Part shown: piece after piece, positions 1 to 7,517 of the stretch
Position numbering within the stretch: position 1 is the first letter of the stretch
Layout: each line of letters opens with the position of its first letter
Assembly: GCA_900766185.1 (NCBI GenBank)
Contig: CAAFUL010000094.1
Coordinates: forward strand, 1-12,248
Direction of reading: 5' to 3'
Length of the DNA: 12,248 bases
Source: an uncultured Johnsonella sp.
Lineage (GTDB): Bacteria; Bacillota; Clostridia; Lachnospirales; Lachnospiraceae
Position numbers and translations under genes: made by a program
The notes under the pieces: generated by a model
What the model was told of the DNA's origin: nothing
The model's database searches: none
Seen by the model: the letters and a program-made list of their open reading frames with translations, nothing else

Positions 1-156
1 ACGAGGAGTTGTGTGAGTGTCAGTCCTCTGTTTTTTGGTGGACAAGCGAGTTCCGCAGTCTGTGTGAATTTGTCGAAGCTTTGAGAAAGGGTTGCTAGCA
101 TGATTGAATTATACGGAGCTTTTTATAAGCTGAATTGTTTATGTTACTAACTCCCC
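1..156 (+). repeat. Left arm of a long inverted repeat, cut by the window edge
   Basis: This segment matches the reverse complement of the last ~176 bases of the window. Bases 1-132 align without gaps to 12115-12246 with about 12 mismatches by eye, including 66 identical bases in a row (30-95 against 12152-12217). The right arm then carries 18 extra bases. The match resumes at 133-156 (AATTGTTTATG, then a CTCCCC-ending tail). In one + frame (from base 3) the arm reads 31 codons ending in ...SEFRSLCEFVEALRKGC before TAG at 96-98. The same frame is kept in the other arm. I do not recognise the element. It could be the end of a dispersed repeat or mobile element, or the place where an assembly contig stopped. 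Confidence 0.9.
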
Positions 157-268
157 AATAAAACATAGAATTTACATAAATATCAGTATCAAAAATCTAC
201 CAATTTAGTCAAAAAAATAACAATGAGTAATAAATTTAATAAATATTCAAATTTAAATAATTTAGATA

Positions 269-297
269 TTGATAAGCCTGCGGTTTTAGGATACAAT
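269..297 (+). promoter_or_regulatory. Putative housekeeping (sigma-A type) promoter for the gcv operon
   Basis: TTGATA at 269-274 and TACAAT at 292-297 each match the sigma-A consensus at five of six positions and are separated by exactly 17 bases. Transcription would start near 304, giving a leader of about 140 bases before gcvT. A perfect TATAAT overlaps at 299-304 but has no -35 box at usable spacing. The promoter is inferred from sequence only. Confidence 0.6.
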
Positions 298-431
298 GTA
301 TAATATCACAAAACATGTTGGGTAATACTAATATATTTTTATAAAATAATAACTCCTTTAGCTAAAAATACAAGTCAAAATTGTAACAATTGTTTAGTGA
401 AAAGGATTGTGATTAAATTTCTTAATTATAT

Positions 432-438
432 AAGGAGG
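432..438 (+). promoter_or_regulatory. Ribosome binding site that fixes the gcvT start
   Basis: AAGGAGG ends six bases before ATG 445. A start at GTG 397 would place this perfect site inside the coding region and add 16 residues (MKRIVIKFLNYIRRQI) that have no counterpart in the T-protein family. Confidence 0.85.
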
Positions 439-444
439 CAGATT

Positions 445-1536
445 ATGGAACTAAAGACACCATTATATGATGCTCATGTTAAGGCAGGAGGCAAGATTGT
501 ACCATTTGCGGGTTTCCTTCTCCCTGTGCAGTATGAAAAAACAGGTGTTATTAAGGAACATATGGCAGTCAGAACTCAAGCGGGACTTTTTGATGTCTCA
601 CATATGGGCGAGGTACTTTGCAAAGGTAAGGATGCACTTGCAAATTTACAGAAAATACTCACAAACAACTTTGACAACATGGTGGACGGTCAGGCGAGGT
701 ACAGCCTTATGTGTAACGAGAAGGGTGGAGTTGTAGATGACCTTATCGTATATAAGAAAGGCGAGAATGACTACTTTATAGTTGTTAATGCCGCAAACCG
801 TGAGAAGGACTTTAACTGGATGCTTGAGCATAAGTTCGGAGATGTTGAATTTACCAATGTATCGGATGATTATGCACAGCTTGCACTCCAAGGTCCTAAG
901 GCTATGGAGATCTTAAGAAAGCTTACCAAAGAAGAGAGTATTCCTCAGAAATATTACCATGCGGTATTTAATGGAGAAGTTGCCGGAATTCCTTGTATAG
1001 TATCAAAAACAGGATATACAGGAGAGGACGGAGTAGAGCTTTACCTTGAAAGCAAGTATGCCGAGCAAATGTGGGATAAGCTTTTGGAAGCAGGGGCGCA
1101 GGAAGGGCTTGTACCTTGCGGACTCGGAGCAAGAGATACGCTGCGTATGGAAGCGGCTATGCCTCTTTATGGACATGAGATGAATGACGATATAAGTCCT
1201 CTTGAAACCGGACTTAAATTTGCTGTAAAGATGGACAAACCTGACTTTATAGGCAAGGCTGCCATAGAGGCAAAGGGTGAGCCTAAGATAAAGAGAGTAG
1301 GACTTAAGGTAGTAGGCAGAGGTGTTATAAGAGAAGAGCAGGATGTTTTGGCAGACGGCAAGGTAATAGGTCACACAACTTCAGGAACACATTGCCCGTA
1401 TCTTGATTATCCGGTAGGTATGGCACTTATTGATGCTAAATATTCAGAGCTCGGTACAAAGCTTGAAGTTGAAGTAAGAGGTCGTAAAGTGGAAGTAGAA
1501 GTGGTTGCACTTCCTTTTTATAAGAGAGATAAGTAA
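445..1536 (+). CDS. gcvT: Aminomethyltransferase, T protein of the glycine cleavage system
   Basis: GcvT takes the aminomethyl group carried on the lipoyl arm of GcvH, releases ammonia and passes the carbon to tetrahydrofolate as methylene-THF. The 363-residue product has the usual family length. It shows the N-terminal motif TPLYDAHVKAGGKIVPFAG, then FDVSHMGE, the GGVVDDLIVYK segment (Asp98-Asp99, where the family's catalytic aspartate lies), GYTGEDGVELY, and the C-terminal barrel ending in ALPFYKR. The frame is open further up to a GTG at 397. I chose ATG 445 because AAGGAGG at 432-438 is correctly spaced and lies inside the longer reading, and because homologues begin at this point. It is the first gene of the run, 38 bases before gcvH. 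Identification is very secure. Confidence 0.97.
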   Translation: MELKTPLYDAHVKAGGKIVPFAGFLLPVQYEKTGVIKEHMAVRTQAGLFDVSHMGEVLCKGKDALANLQKILTNNFDNMVDGQARYSLMCNEKGGVVDDLIVYKKGENDYFIVVNAANREKDFNWMLEHKFGDVEFTNVSDDYAQLALQGPKAMEILRKLTKEESIPQKYYHAVFNGEVAGIPCIVSKTGYTGEDGVELYLESKYAEQMWDKLLEAGAQEGLVPCGLGARDTLRMEAAMPLYGHEMNDDISPLETGLKFAVKMDKPDFIGKAAIEAKGEPKIKRVGLKVVGRGVIREEQDVLADGKVIGHTTSGTHCPYLDYPVGMALIDAKYSELGTKLEVEVRGRKVEVEVVALPFYKRDK

Positions 1537-1574
1537 TTAAGAGAGCTAAATAATTATTCAAGGAGGATAGATAT

Positions 1575-1949
1575 ATGTCAGTAGAAAAGGGTTTATTGTA
1601 TGCAAAATCTCATGAATGGGTAAAAGAAGAGGGTGGTGAGTTTGTTGTAGGAATCACCGATTATGCCCAATCAGAGCTTGGAGATTTGGTTTTTGTAAAT
1701 CTTCCGGAAGAAGGAGATGAAGTTACAATGGGTGAGTCTTTTGCGGATGTAGAGTCAGTAAAGGCTGTTTCAGACGTACTCTCACCTATTTCAGGTGTTG
1801 TAAGTGCTATTAATGAGGCAATCTTAGATGCACCTGAAAGTATCAACTCATCACCATATGAGGCATGGTTTATTAAGGTAAAGGATGTTACAGATAAAGA
1901 AGAGCTTCTTAGTGCTGAGGAGTATGAGGAGTTCTTAAAGACCCTTTAA
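1575..1949 (+). CDS. gcvH: H protein (lipoyl carrier) of the glycine cleavage system
   Basis: GcvH is the mobile lipoyl carrier that shuttles the aminomethyl intermediate between the P, T and L proteins. The 124-residue product is a single lipoyl domain of normal length. It opens with the typical KSHEWVK block. The lipoylation motif ESVKAVSDVLSP follows, with Lys63 the attachment site, and then the conserved INSSPYEAWFIKVK segment near the C terminus. AGGAGG at 1561-1566 is eight bases before the ATG. It sits between gcvT and the P-protein genes. The lipoate ligase encoded at 4956-5954 is the obvious candidate to modify Lys63. Identification is very secure. Confidence 0.97.
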   Translation: MSVEKGLLYAKSHEWVKEEGGEFVVGITDYAQSELGDLVFVNLPEEGDEVTMGESFADVESVKAVSDVLSPISGVVSAINEAILDAPESINSSPYEAWFIKVKDVTDKEELLSAEEYEEFLKTL

Positions 1950-1961
1950 TTTTAGATTGAG

Positions 1962-2048
1962 TTTACCAAATCAATACACAGAATGTGTATGGTTTTACGG
2001 CAGATATACATTCTGTGAAAAGTAAATGAATAAAAACATTTACCAAAT
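1962..2048 (+). promoter_or_regulatory. Hairpin flanked by a 10-bp direct repeat between gcvH and gcvPA
   Basis: The 145-base gap holds a 14-bp stem (1977-1990 pairing with 2004-2017, one G-U pair; arms CACAGAATGTGTAT and ATACATTCTGTG plus AT) with a 13-base loop. No U-tract follows, so this is not an ordinary terminator. The hairpin is bracketed by exact direct repeats TTTACCAAAT at 1962-1971 and 2039-2048. A weak extended -10 (TGGTATTAA, 2062-2070) lies downstream. It could stabilise or process the mRNA between the short gcvH and the P genes, act as an attenuator, or be a small inserted repeat. Confidence 0.55.
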
Positions 2049-2094
2049 AGGTTTTATGGTGTGGTATTAAAATATAAGAAAGGTGGTGTAATAT

Positions 2095-3408
2095 ATGGGA
2101 AAATACATTCCCAATACAGAGGCGGAGCAAAAGGCTATGTTATCCGAGATAGGTTTTTCATCTTTTGACGATTTGTTTGCACATGTTCCAAAGGAAGTAA
2201 AACTTACAGGTGAGCTTGATATACCGTCAGGTTTATCAGAGCTTGAGGTTCGTCGTGAGATGACACACTTAGCTGAAAAGAATAAAGTATTTTCTACTAT
2301 TTTCAGAGGTGCGGGAGCTTACAGGCATTTTATTCCTTCTATTGTTAAAAGTGTTATATCAAAGGAAAACTTCCTTACTTCATATACACCTTATCAGGCA
2401 GAGACCAGCCAGGGTGTTTTACAGTCAATATATGAATATCAGACTATGATAGCTGATATTACAGGTATGGATGTGTCCAACGCATCAGTATATGACGGAG
2501 CATCCGCTGCGGCTGAAGCGGTAGCTATGTGCCGTGAAAGAAAGAGAGCAAAGGCTTTAATTTCATCACTTATGCACCCTGATACCATATCAACTATCAA
2601 GACCTATTGCCACGGCAACGGTATGGAAGTTGAGATGATACCTGAGAAGGACGGACTTACAGATGTTGAATACATAAAGGCTCATGCAGACGCTGCTACA
2701 GCTTGTGTATTTATACAGCATCCTAACTACTACGGAAATCTTGAGGCTGCAAAAGAGATAGCCGATATTACACATGAAGCAGGCGCAAAGTATGCTATGA
2801 GCGTAAATCCTATATCACTTGGTATAGTAAAGACACCTAGAGAATACGGTGCGGATATAGCCGTAGGTGATGGACAGCCACTTGGTCTTTCCATTGCGTT
2901 CGGTGGACCTTACTTAGGTTTCATGGCTTGTACCGAAGACCTTAAGAGAAATCTTCCGGGAAGAATAGTAGGTCAGACCGAGGACAAGCAGGGAAGAATA
3001 GGTTATGTACTTACACTGCAGGCAAGAGAGCAGCATATAAGAAGAGAAAAAGCATCAAGTAATGTATGCTCCAATCAGGCACTTTGTGCATTGGCAGTAG
3101 GTGTATATCTTGCAGCAGTAGGAAAAGAAGGACTTAAGGAAGCTGCAACACTTTGTACATCAAAGGCACATTATATGGCAAAAGAACTTGAGAAGATAGG
3201 ATTTAAGCCGGAATACAAGGCTGACTTCTTCCATGAGTTTGTAACAACATCAGAAGTATCTTCCGAAAAAGCGCTTAAGGCACTTGAAGAACAAGGAATC
3301 CTTGGAGGTTATCCTCTTGATGATAAGAGAATACTTTGGTGCTGTACAGAGGTTAACGGAAAATGCTGTATAGATAAGGCAGTAAGTATCTTAAAGGAGG
3401 TGAAGTAA
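2095..3408 (+). CDS. gcvPA: Glycine dehydrogenase (decarboxylating) subunit 1, N-terminal half of P protein
   Basis: GcvPA and GcvPB together form the PLP enzyme that decarboxylates glycine and loads the remaining aminomethyl group on lipoyl-GcvH. This 437-residue protein is the half without the PLP lysine, at the normal length for the split bacterial form. Visible family blocks are YIPNTEAEQKAML at the start, RGAGAYRHFIPSIV, SYTPYQAETSQGVLQSIYEY, QHPNYYGNLE and the IRREKASSNVCSNQ block. The site AAAGGTGGTG precedes ATG 2095 by six bases. Its stop codon shares one base with the gcvPB start, so the two subunits are probably translationally coupled for equal amounts. Identification is very secure. 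Confidence 0.97.
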   Translation: MGKYIPNTEAEQKAMLSEIGFSSFDDLFAHVPKEVKLTGELDIPSGLSELEVRREMTHLAEKNKVFSTIFRGAGAYRHFIPSIVKSVISKENFLTSYTPYQAETSQGVLQSIYEYQTMIADITGMDVSNASVYDGASAAAEAVAMCRERKRAKALISSLMHPDTISTIKTYCHGNGMEVEMIPEKDGLTDVEYIKAHADAATACVFIQHPNYYGNLEAAKEIADITHEAGAKYAMSVNPISLGIVKTPREYGADIAVGDGQPLGLSIAFGGPYLGFMACTEDLKRNLPGRIVGQTEDKQGRIGYVLTLQAREQHIRREKASSNVCSNQALCALAVGVYLAAVGKEGLKEAATLCTSKAHYMAKELEKIGFKPEYKADFFHEFVTTSEVSSEKALKALEEQGILGGYPLDDKRILWCCTEVNGKCCIDKAVSILKEVK

Positions 3409-4832
3409 TGTTAATATTTGAAAAAAGCAGAGCAGGCAGATGCTGTACTTTATTTCCTCCTTGTGATGTAGATGTGGTTGAAGTACCGGCTAAGGATAAA
3501 AGAGAGCTTGAGTTACATCTTCCGGAACTTTCAGAAACAGAACTTAGCAGACACTATACAGAGCTTGCTAAAAAATCAAGAGGTGTCAATGACGGATTCT
3601 ATCCTTTGGGATCTTGTACTATGAAGTACAATCCTAAGATAAATGATGATATGGCATCCTTACCGGGATTTACAGAGATACATCCTCTTCAGCCTGAGCA
3701 TACAGTTCAAGGTTGTCTGGAGGTTATACAGACTATTGAAAAATCTTTATGTGAAATCACGGGTATGGACAGACTTACAGTGCAGCCGGCAGCCGGAGCA
3801 CACGGTGAGTTTACCGGACTTATGCTTATAAAGGCATATCATGAAAGCAGAAATGATACAAAGAGAACTAAGATCATAGTTCCGGACTCAGCACACGGAA
3901 CAAACCCTGCAAGTGCTACTATGGCAGGCTACAAGGTAGTATCTGTTCCTTCAGCTCCGGACGGCTGTGTAGACCTTGAAAAGTTCAAGGCTGTTTTAGG
4001 TGACGATATAGCCGGACTTATGCTTACCAACCCTAACACTGTAGGACTTTTTGATAAGAACATACTTGAGATCACAAAGCTTGTGCATGACTGCGGCGGA
4101 CTTAACTACTATGACGGTGCTAACCTTAATGCCGTTATGGGAGTGGTAAGACCGGGAGATATGGGCTTTGATGTAATACATCTTAATCTGCATAAGACCT
4201 TCTCAACACCTCACGGTGGAGGCGGTCCGGGAAGCGGAGTTGTAGGCTGCAAGAACTTACTTGTAGATTTTATGCCGGGTGCACTTGTAGAAGGTGACAG
4301 CGAGAAGAAATTCGTTAAGCAAAGCAAGAGTATAGGTGATATGAAGGCTTTCTACGGCAACTTCTTAGTAGTGGTAAGAGCTCTTACCTATATAAAGACT
4401 CTTGGTAAAGAAGGTGTACCACAGGCTTGCAAGAATGCGGTACTTAATGCAAACTATATGATGGATAAATTAAAAGACCTTTATACCATGGCTTATGACG
4501 AAGTATGTATGCATGAGTTTGTTATGAGTCTTGAGGACTTAAAGCACAAGACCGGAGTTTCCGCTATGGATATAGCAAAAGCACTGCTTGATAACGGAAT
4601 GCATCCACCAACAATGTACTTCCCGCTTATAGTGCATGAAGCTTTGATGGTAGAACCTACAGAAACCGAGTCAAAAGAGACACTGGATAATGCTATAGCA
4701 GTGTTCAGAAAACTTTATGAGGAGGCGCAGACTAATCCTGAAGTCTTACATGAAGCTCCTGTTACCACACCTGTAGGAAGACTTGACGAAGTTAAGGCGG
4801 CAAGAGATCCGATTCTCAGATACAAATGGTAA
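3408..4832 (+). CDS. gcvPB: Glycine dehydrogenase (decarboxylating) subunit 2, PLP-bearing half of P protein
   Basis: This is the catalytic half of the glycine decarboxylase. The 474-residue product carries the PLP-lysine motif NLHKTFSTPHGGGGPGSG with Lys263 as the Schiff-base residue. Earlier it has FYPLGSCTMKYNPK and the TVQPAAGAHGEFTGL block, then PDSAHGTNPASA. The C terminus has the family block HPPTMYFPLIVHEALMVEPT. The ATG at 3408 uses the last base of the gcvPA stop (TAATG), with AAAGGAGGT at 3394-3401 inside the end of gcvPA. Length and motifs are normal, with no sign of decay. Identification is very secure. Confidence 0.97.
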   Translation: MLIFEKSRAGRCCTLFPPCDVDVVEVPAKDKRELELHLPELSETELSRHYTELAKKSRGVNDGFYPLGSCTMKYNPKINDDMASLPGFTEIHPLQPEHTVQGCLEVIQTIEKSLCEITGMDRLTVQPAAGAHGEFTGLMLIKAYHESRNDTKRTKIIVPDSAHGTNPASATMAGYKVVSVPSAPDGCVDLEKFKAVLGDDIAGLMLTNPNTVGLFDKNILEITKLVHDCGGLNYYDGANLNAVMGVVRPGDMGFDVIHLNLHKTFSTPHGGGGPGSGVVGCKNLLVDFMPGALVEGDSEKKFVKQSKSIGDMKAFYGNFLVVVRALTYIKTLGKEGVPQACKNAVLNANYMMDKLKDLYTMAYDEVCMHEFVMSLEDLKHKTGVSAMDIAKALLDNGMHPPTMYFPLIVHEALMVEPTETESKETLDNAIAVFRKLYEEAQTNPEVLHEAPVTTPVGRLDEVKAARDPILRYKW

Positions 4833-4890
4833 AAATCTATAGACAAGAGCCTTAAAGTTTGAGATGAATATTATGTGATACTGTGTAAAA

Positions 4891-4914
4891 GGGATGCCTG
4901 TACTAAGGTATCCC
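4891..4914 (+). other. Short intergenic hairpin between gcvPB and lplA
   Basis: GGGATGCC (4891-4898) pairs with GGTATCCC (4907-4914) in an 8-bp stem with one G-U pair and an 8-base loop. It is GC-rich for this AT-rich gap. On the + strand it is followed by TAAGTATTAAAT, so there is no proper U-tract. On the - strand four U residues would follow. It is probably an mRNA stem or a leaky terminator between the gcv genes and lplA. Confidence 0.45.
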
Positions 4915-4955
4915 TAAGTATTAAATATAAATTTCAAAAGTAGAGGATAGTAATA

Positions 4956-5954
4956 ATGATAGAAAAAATCACATATATAGAAAGTCGACAGACTTACCCC
5001 TATAAAAACCTTGCAGTTGAAGAACATTTGCTGCTTAATTGTGAAAAGAACCAATGTATACTGTATCTTTGGCAAAATAGGAATACTATTGTAATAGGCA
5101 GAAATCAAAATGCTTGGAAGGAATGTCTTGTAAGTAAACTTGAAGCGGATGACGGTTTTATAGTAAGAAGACTTTCAGGAGGCGGAGCGGTATACCATGA
5201 CCTTGGCAATCTTAATTTTACCTTTCTTGTAAATAAGGACAACTATAATCTGGATAAACAATTACAGGTAATAATAGAAGCAGTCGCCAAGTTTGGAATT
5301 ACGGCTGTAAAGTCAGGGCGCAATGATATACTGATAGACGGAAAGAAATTTTCGGGAAATGCCTTTTATGAAACAGGCTCACAGTGTTATCACCATGGAA
5401 CCATAATGTTCAATGTAAATATTGACGAACTCTCAAAGTATCTTACCGTTTCCAAAGAAAAACTCAAATCAAAGGGAGTGGATTCGGTAAGGTCAAGAGT
5501 TGCAAACCTCATAGATTTTAATAAAGATATAACACTTGAGAGCTTAAAGAAGAGTCTTTTTGAAGCATTTGAAGAAGTTTATAACTTGAAGGCAAATGTT
5601 ATAGAGTTTGAAGATCTTGATCAAAAAGATATAGAAAAACGTACAGCACATTTTGCTTCATGGGATGTGATCTTCGGTAAAAGAATAGACTTTCAGCATG
5701 AGGTTTCAAAACGCTTTGAATGGGGGCAGTTACTTATACAGTTTAATGTAGACAGCGGATTTATAAAAGATATAGCTATGTTTTCAGATGCTATGAAGAC
5801 TGAATTTGTACCGAGACTTGAACAAGGTTTGAAAAATTGCAAGTATAGCAGAAGAGAAATCTGCTCTGCACTGGAGGGAGTTTCTCTTTTAGATGAGTCT
5901 GAGAAGGCTATGAAAAAAGATATAATTTTGTGGTTTGAAGAATTAGATCTATAG
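4956..5954 (+). CDS. lplA: Lipoate-protein ligase A
   Basis: The enzyme activates free lipoate with ATP and joins it to the lysine of lipoyl domains, here most likely Lys63 of GcvH. The 332-residue length fits the two-domain LplA family. Motifs in order are IVIGRNQNAWKE (residues 45-56), the lipoate-binding loop RRLSGGGAVYHD (71-82), LNFTF, and GRNDILIDGKKFSGNAF with the catalytic lysine of the KFSGNA motif at Lys131. A C-terminal accessory domain follows (roughly 250-332). AGAGGA at 4942-4947 serves the ATG. No lipA or lipB is seen nearby, so scavenging of external lipoate is suggested. It lies between gcvPB and lpdA, within the pathway it supports. A pure lipoyltransferase role (LipL-like) is less likely because of the two-domain length. 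Confidence 0.95.
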   Translation: MIEKITYIESRQTYPYKNLAVEEHLLLNCEKNQCILYLWQNRNTIVIGRNQNAWKECLVSKLEADDGFIVRRLSGGGAVYHDLGNLNFTFLVNKDNYNLDKQLQVIIEAVAKFGITAVKSGRNDILIDGKKFSGNAFYETGSQCYHHGTIMFNVNIDELSKYLTVSKEKLKSKGVDSVRSRVANLIDFNKDITLESLKKSLFEAFEEVYNLKANVIEFEDLDQKDIEKRTAHFASWDVIFGKRIDFQHEVSKRFEWGQLLIQFNVDSGFIKDIAMFSDAMKTEFVPRLEQGLKNCKYSRREICSALEGVSLLDESEKAMKKDIILWFEELDL

Positions 5955-5979
5955 ATATCTGAGTCGGTCTTAATAAATA

Positions 5980-6014
5980 CGGTATACTGATGTTTAAAAA
6001 GCATTGGTATACCG
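5980..6014 (+). other. Hairpin between lplA and lpdA
   Basis: CGGTATAC (5980-5987) pairs perfectly with GTATACCG (6007-6014). Pairing can continue inward for about seven further, partly G-U, pairs, leaving a loop of about five bases. No U-tract follows on the + strand. This looks like an mRNA stem rather than a terminator. Confidence 0.45.
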
Positions 6015-6085
6015 ATAGAAAAATCAGGCGAGCTTTAGCTTGGTTATGTTTTATCAAGTAATACAGTAAACGGTAAGGAGACATG

Positions 6086-7489
6086 ATGGAAAATAAATTT
6101 GACCTTATAGTCGTAGGTGCAGGTCCGGGAGGTTATGTTGCTGCACTGAAGGCGGCAAAGCTCGGACTTAAAACTGCCGTTATTGAAAAAGACAGGGTAG
6201 GCGGTACCTGCCTAAACAGAGGGTGTATACCCACAAAGGCTATGATACATGCAACCTCTGTATATAAAGAGATAAAGGCAGCTGCTGAATACGGTATTTA
6301 TGCAGAGGGTGTAAGCTATGACTATGAGAAGATTCTTGCTTACAAGCAGGATGTTATAGATAAACTTTGCACAGGAGTTGAACATCTTTTTAAAACCAAT
6401 TCAATAACTTATATCAAGGGCAAGGGCAGGCTTGAAAAGGATGGAAGCGTAACAGTGACTGATGGAGAGGGTGCAGGAAACTACGAAGCAAAGCATACTA
6501 TACTTGCAGTAGGTTCAAAACCTGCCCTTATACCTATTCCGGGACTTGATAACGAGGGTGTGCTTACAAGTGACGATCTTTTCAAATTGGAGAAGGTGCC
6601 TAAGAGCCTTGCAATAATAGGCGGAGGAGTAATAGGAGTCGAGTTTGCTTCCATATTCTCAGCTCTTGGAACCAAGGTAACCATACTTGAGGCACTGCCT
6701 TCCATACTTGCAAACATGGACAAGGATATATCTCAAAATCTTAAGCTTATACTTAAGAAAAGAGATATAGATATACATACAGGTGTATCCGTAAGCAAAG
6801 TAGAAAAGGAAGCGGACGGATTAAGTTGCCACTATATGGAAAAAGAAAAAGAAGAAAAAATCACAGCACAGTATGTACTTTGTGCAGTAGGTAGAGTTCC
6901 GAATACAGAGGGGCTTTTTGGAGAAGGTGTAGAGCTTGAAATGGAGCGTGGACGTGTTATAGTAGACGAGCATTTTAAGACCTCAATGCCCGGAGTTTAT
7001 GCGATAGGCGATCTTGTAAAGGGTCTACAGCTTGCACACCTTGCAAGTGCACAGGGTATATGCCTTGCAGAGGAGCTTGTAGGAGAAGAAAGAAGCATTG
7101 ACTTAAGTTTGGTACCCGGCTGTGTATACACAGATCCCGAGATCGCTTCTATAGGTATTACGGAAGCTGATGCCAAGGCAAGGGGTATAGAAATAAGTGT
7201 AGGAAAGTTTATGATGAGTGCCAACGGTAAATCACTTATTTCAAAAGAAGAGCGCGGATTTGTAAAGATACTCGCAAATAAAGCAAGTAAAGAAGTACTT
7301 GGAGCACAGATGATGTGTGCAAGAGCTACTGATATGATAGGAGAGTTTGGAACCGCAATTGCCAATAAACTTACGGTAGATCAGCTTCTAAAGGCTATGA
7401 GAGCACACCCTACATACAATGAGGCTGTAGGAGAGGCACTTGAAGATGTATTCGGAGAGTGCGTACATTCAGCACCTAAGAAAAAATAA
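6086..7489 (+). CDS. lpdA: Dihydrolipoyl dehydrogenase, L protein of the glycine cleavage system
   Basis: This flavoprotein reoxidises the dihydrolipoyl arm of GcvH and makes NADH. Numbering from ATG 6083, it has the FAD-binding GAGPGGY motif at 12-18 and the redox-active pair in GGTCLNRGCIPTK (Cys43 and Cys48). The second nucleotide-binding motif is IIGGGVIGVEFASIF. The FAD motif YAIGDLVKGLQLAHLA follows, and the C-terminal HPTYNE block holds His442 and Glu447, the acid-base pair. There is no N-terminal lipoyl domain. Two ATGs are adjacent (6083, 6086). AAGGAG at 6075-6080 lies only two bases before the first but five before the second, so I prefer 6086 (467 residues). It could also serve other 2-oxoacid complexes, but none is encoded here. 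Confidence 0.96.
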   Translation: MENKFDLIVVGAGPGGYVAALKAAKLGLKTAVIEKDRVGGTCLNRGCIPTKAMIHATSVYKEIKAAAEYGIYAEGVSYDYEKILAYKQDVIDKLCTGVEHLFKTNSITYIKGKGRLEKDGSVTVTDGEGAGNYEAKHTILAVGSKPALIPIPGLDNEGVLTSDDLFKLEKVPKSLAIIGGGVIGVEFASIFSALGTKVTILEALPSILANMDKDISQNLKLILKKRDIDIHTGVSVSKVEKEADGLSCHYMEKEKEEKITAQYVLCAVGRVPNTEGLFGEGVELEMERGRVIVDEHFKTSMPGVYAIGDLVKGLQLAHLASAQGICLAEELVGEERSIDLSLVPGCVYTDPEIASIGITEADAKARGIEISVGKFMMSANGKSLISKEERGFVKILANKASKEVLGAQMMCARATDMIGEFGTAIANKLTVDQLLKAMRAHPTYNEAVGEALEDVFGECVHSAPKKK

Positions 7490-7517
7490 ATAGTCATATA
7501 GATTTTAAGCAATATAA

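Larger units (their letters stand above)
157..444. other. AT-rich non-coding leader region upstream of gcvT
   Basis: These 288 bases hold no gene. Bases 157-268 are almost pure A/T with scattered short runs and no hairpin I would defend. A promoter lies at 269-297, and the transcript would then carry a leader of roughly 140 bases. The leader contains a small palindromic patch at 379-394 (AATTGTAACAATTGTT), which can be read either as AATTG-TAA-CAATT or as the 10-base palindrome AACAATTGTT. It is a candidate operator or weak hairpin, nothing more. I found no glycine-riboswitch core and no terminator. Confidence 0.7.

Noticed and set aside
299..304. Perfect TATAAT as the gcvT -10 box
   Set aside because: Its distance to the only good -35 (TTGATA, 269-274) is 24 bases; TACAAT at 292-297 has the ideal 17-base spacing.
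379..394. Redox-repressor (Rex-like) operator in the gcvT leader
   Set aside because: The palindrome AATTGTAACAATTGTT lacks the TTGTTAA...TTAACAA spacing of known Rex sites; only a generic palindrome can be claimed.
397..444. Longer gcvT beginning at GTG 397
   Set aside because: It would place a perfect AAGGAGG inside the gene and add 16 residues not found in T proteins; ATG 445 is correctly spaced.
1003..1374. Antisense open frame across gcvT, and similar long antisense frames across lpdA (6997-7365), fhs (8422-8676) and fchA (9604-9840)
   Set aside because: They lie opposite well-identified genes, lack ribosome sites and have low-complexity Ser/Ala or Tyr/Ile-rich products typical of frame shadows.
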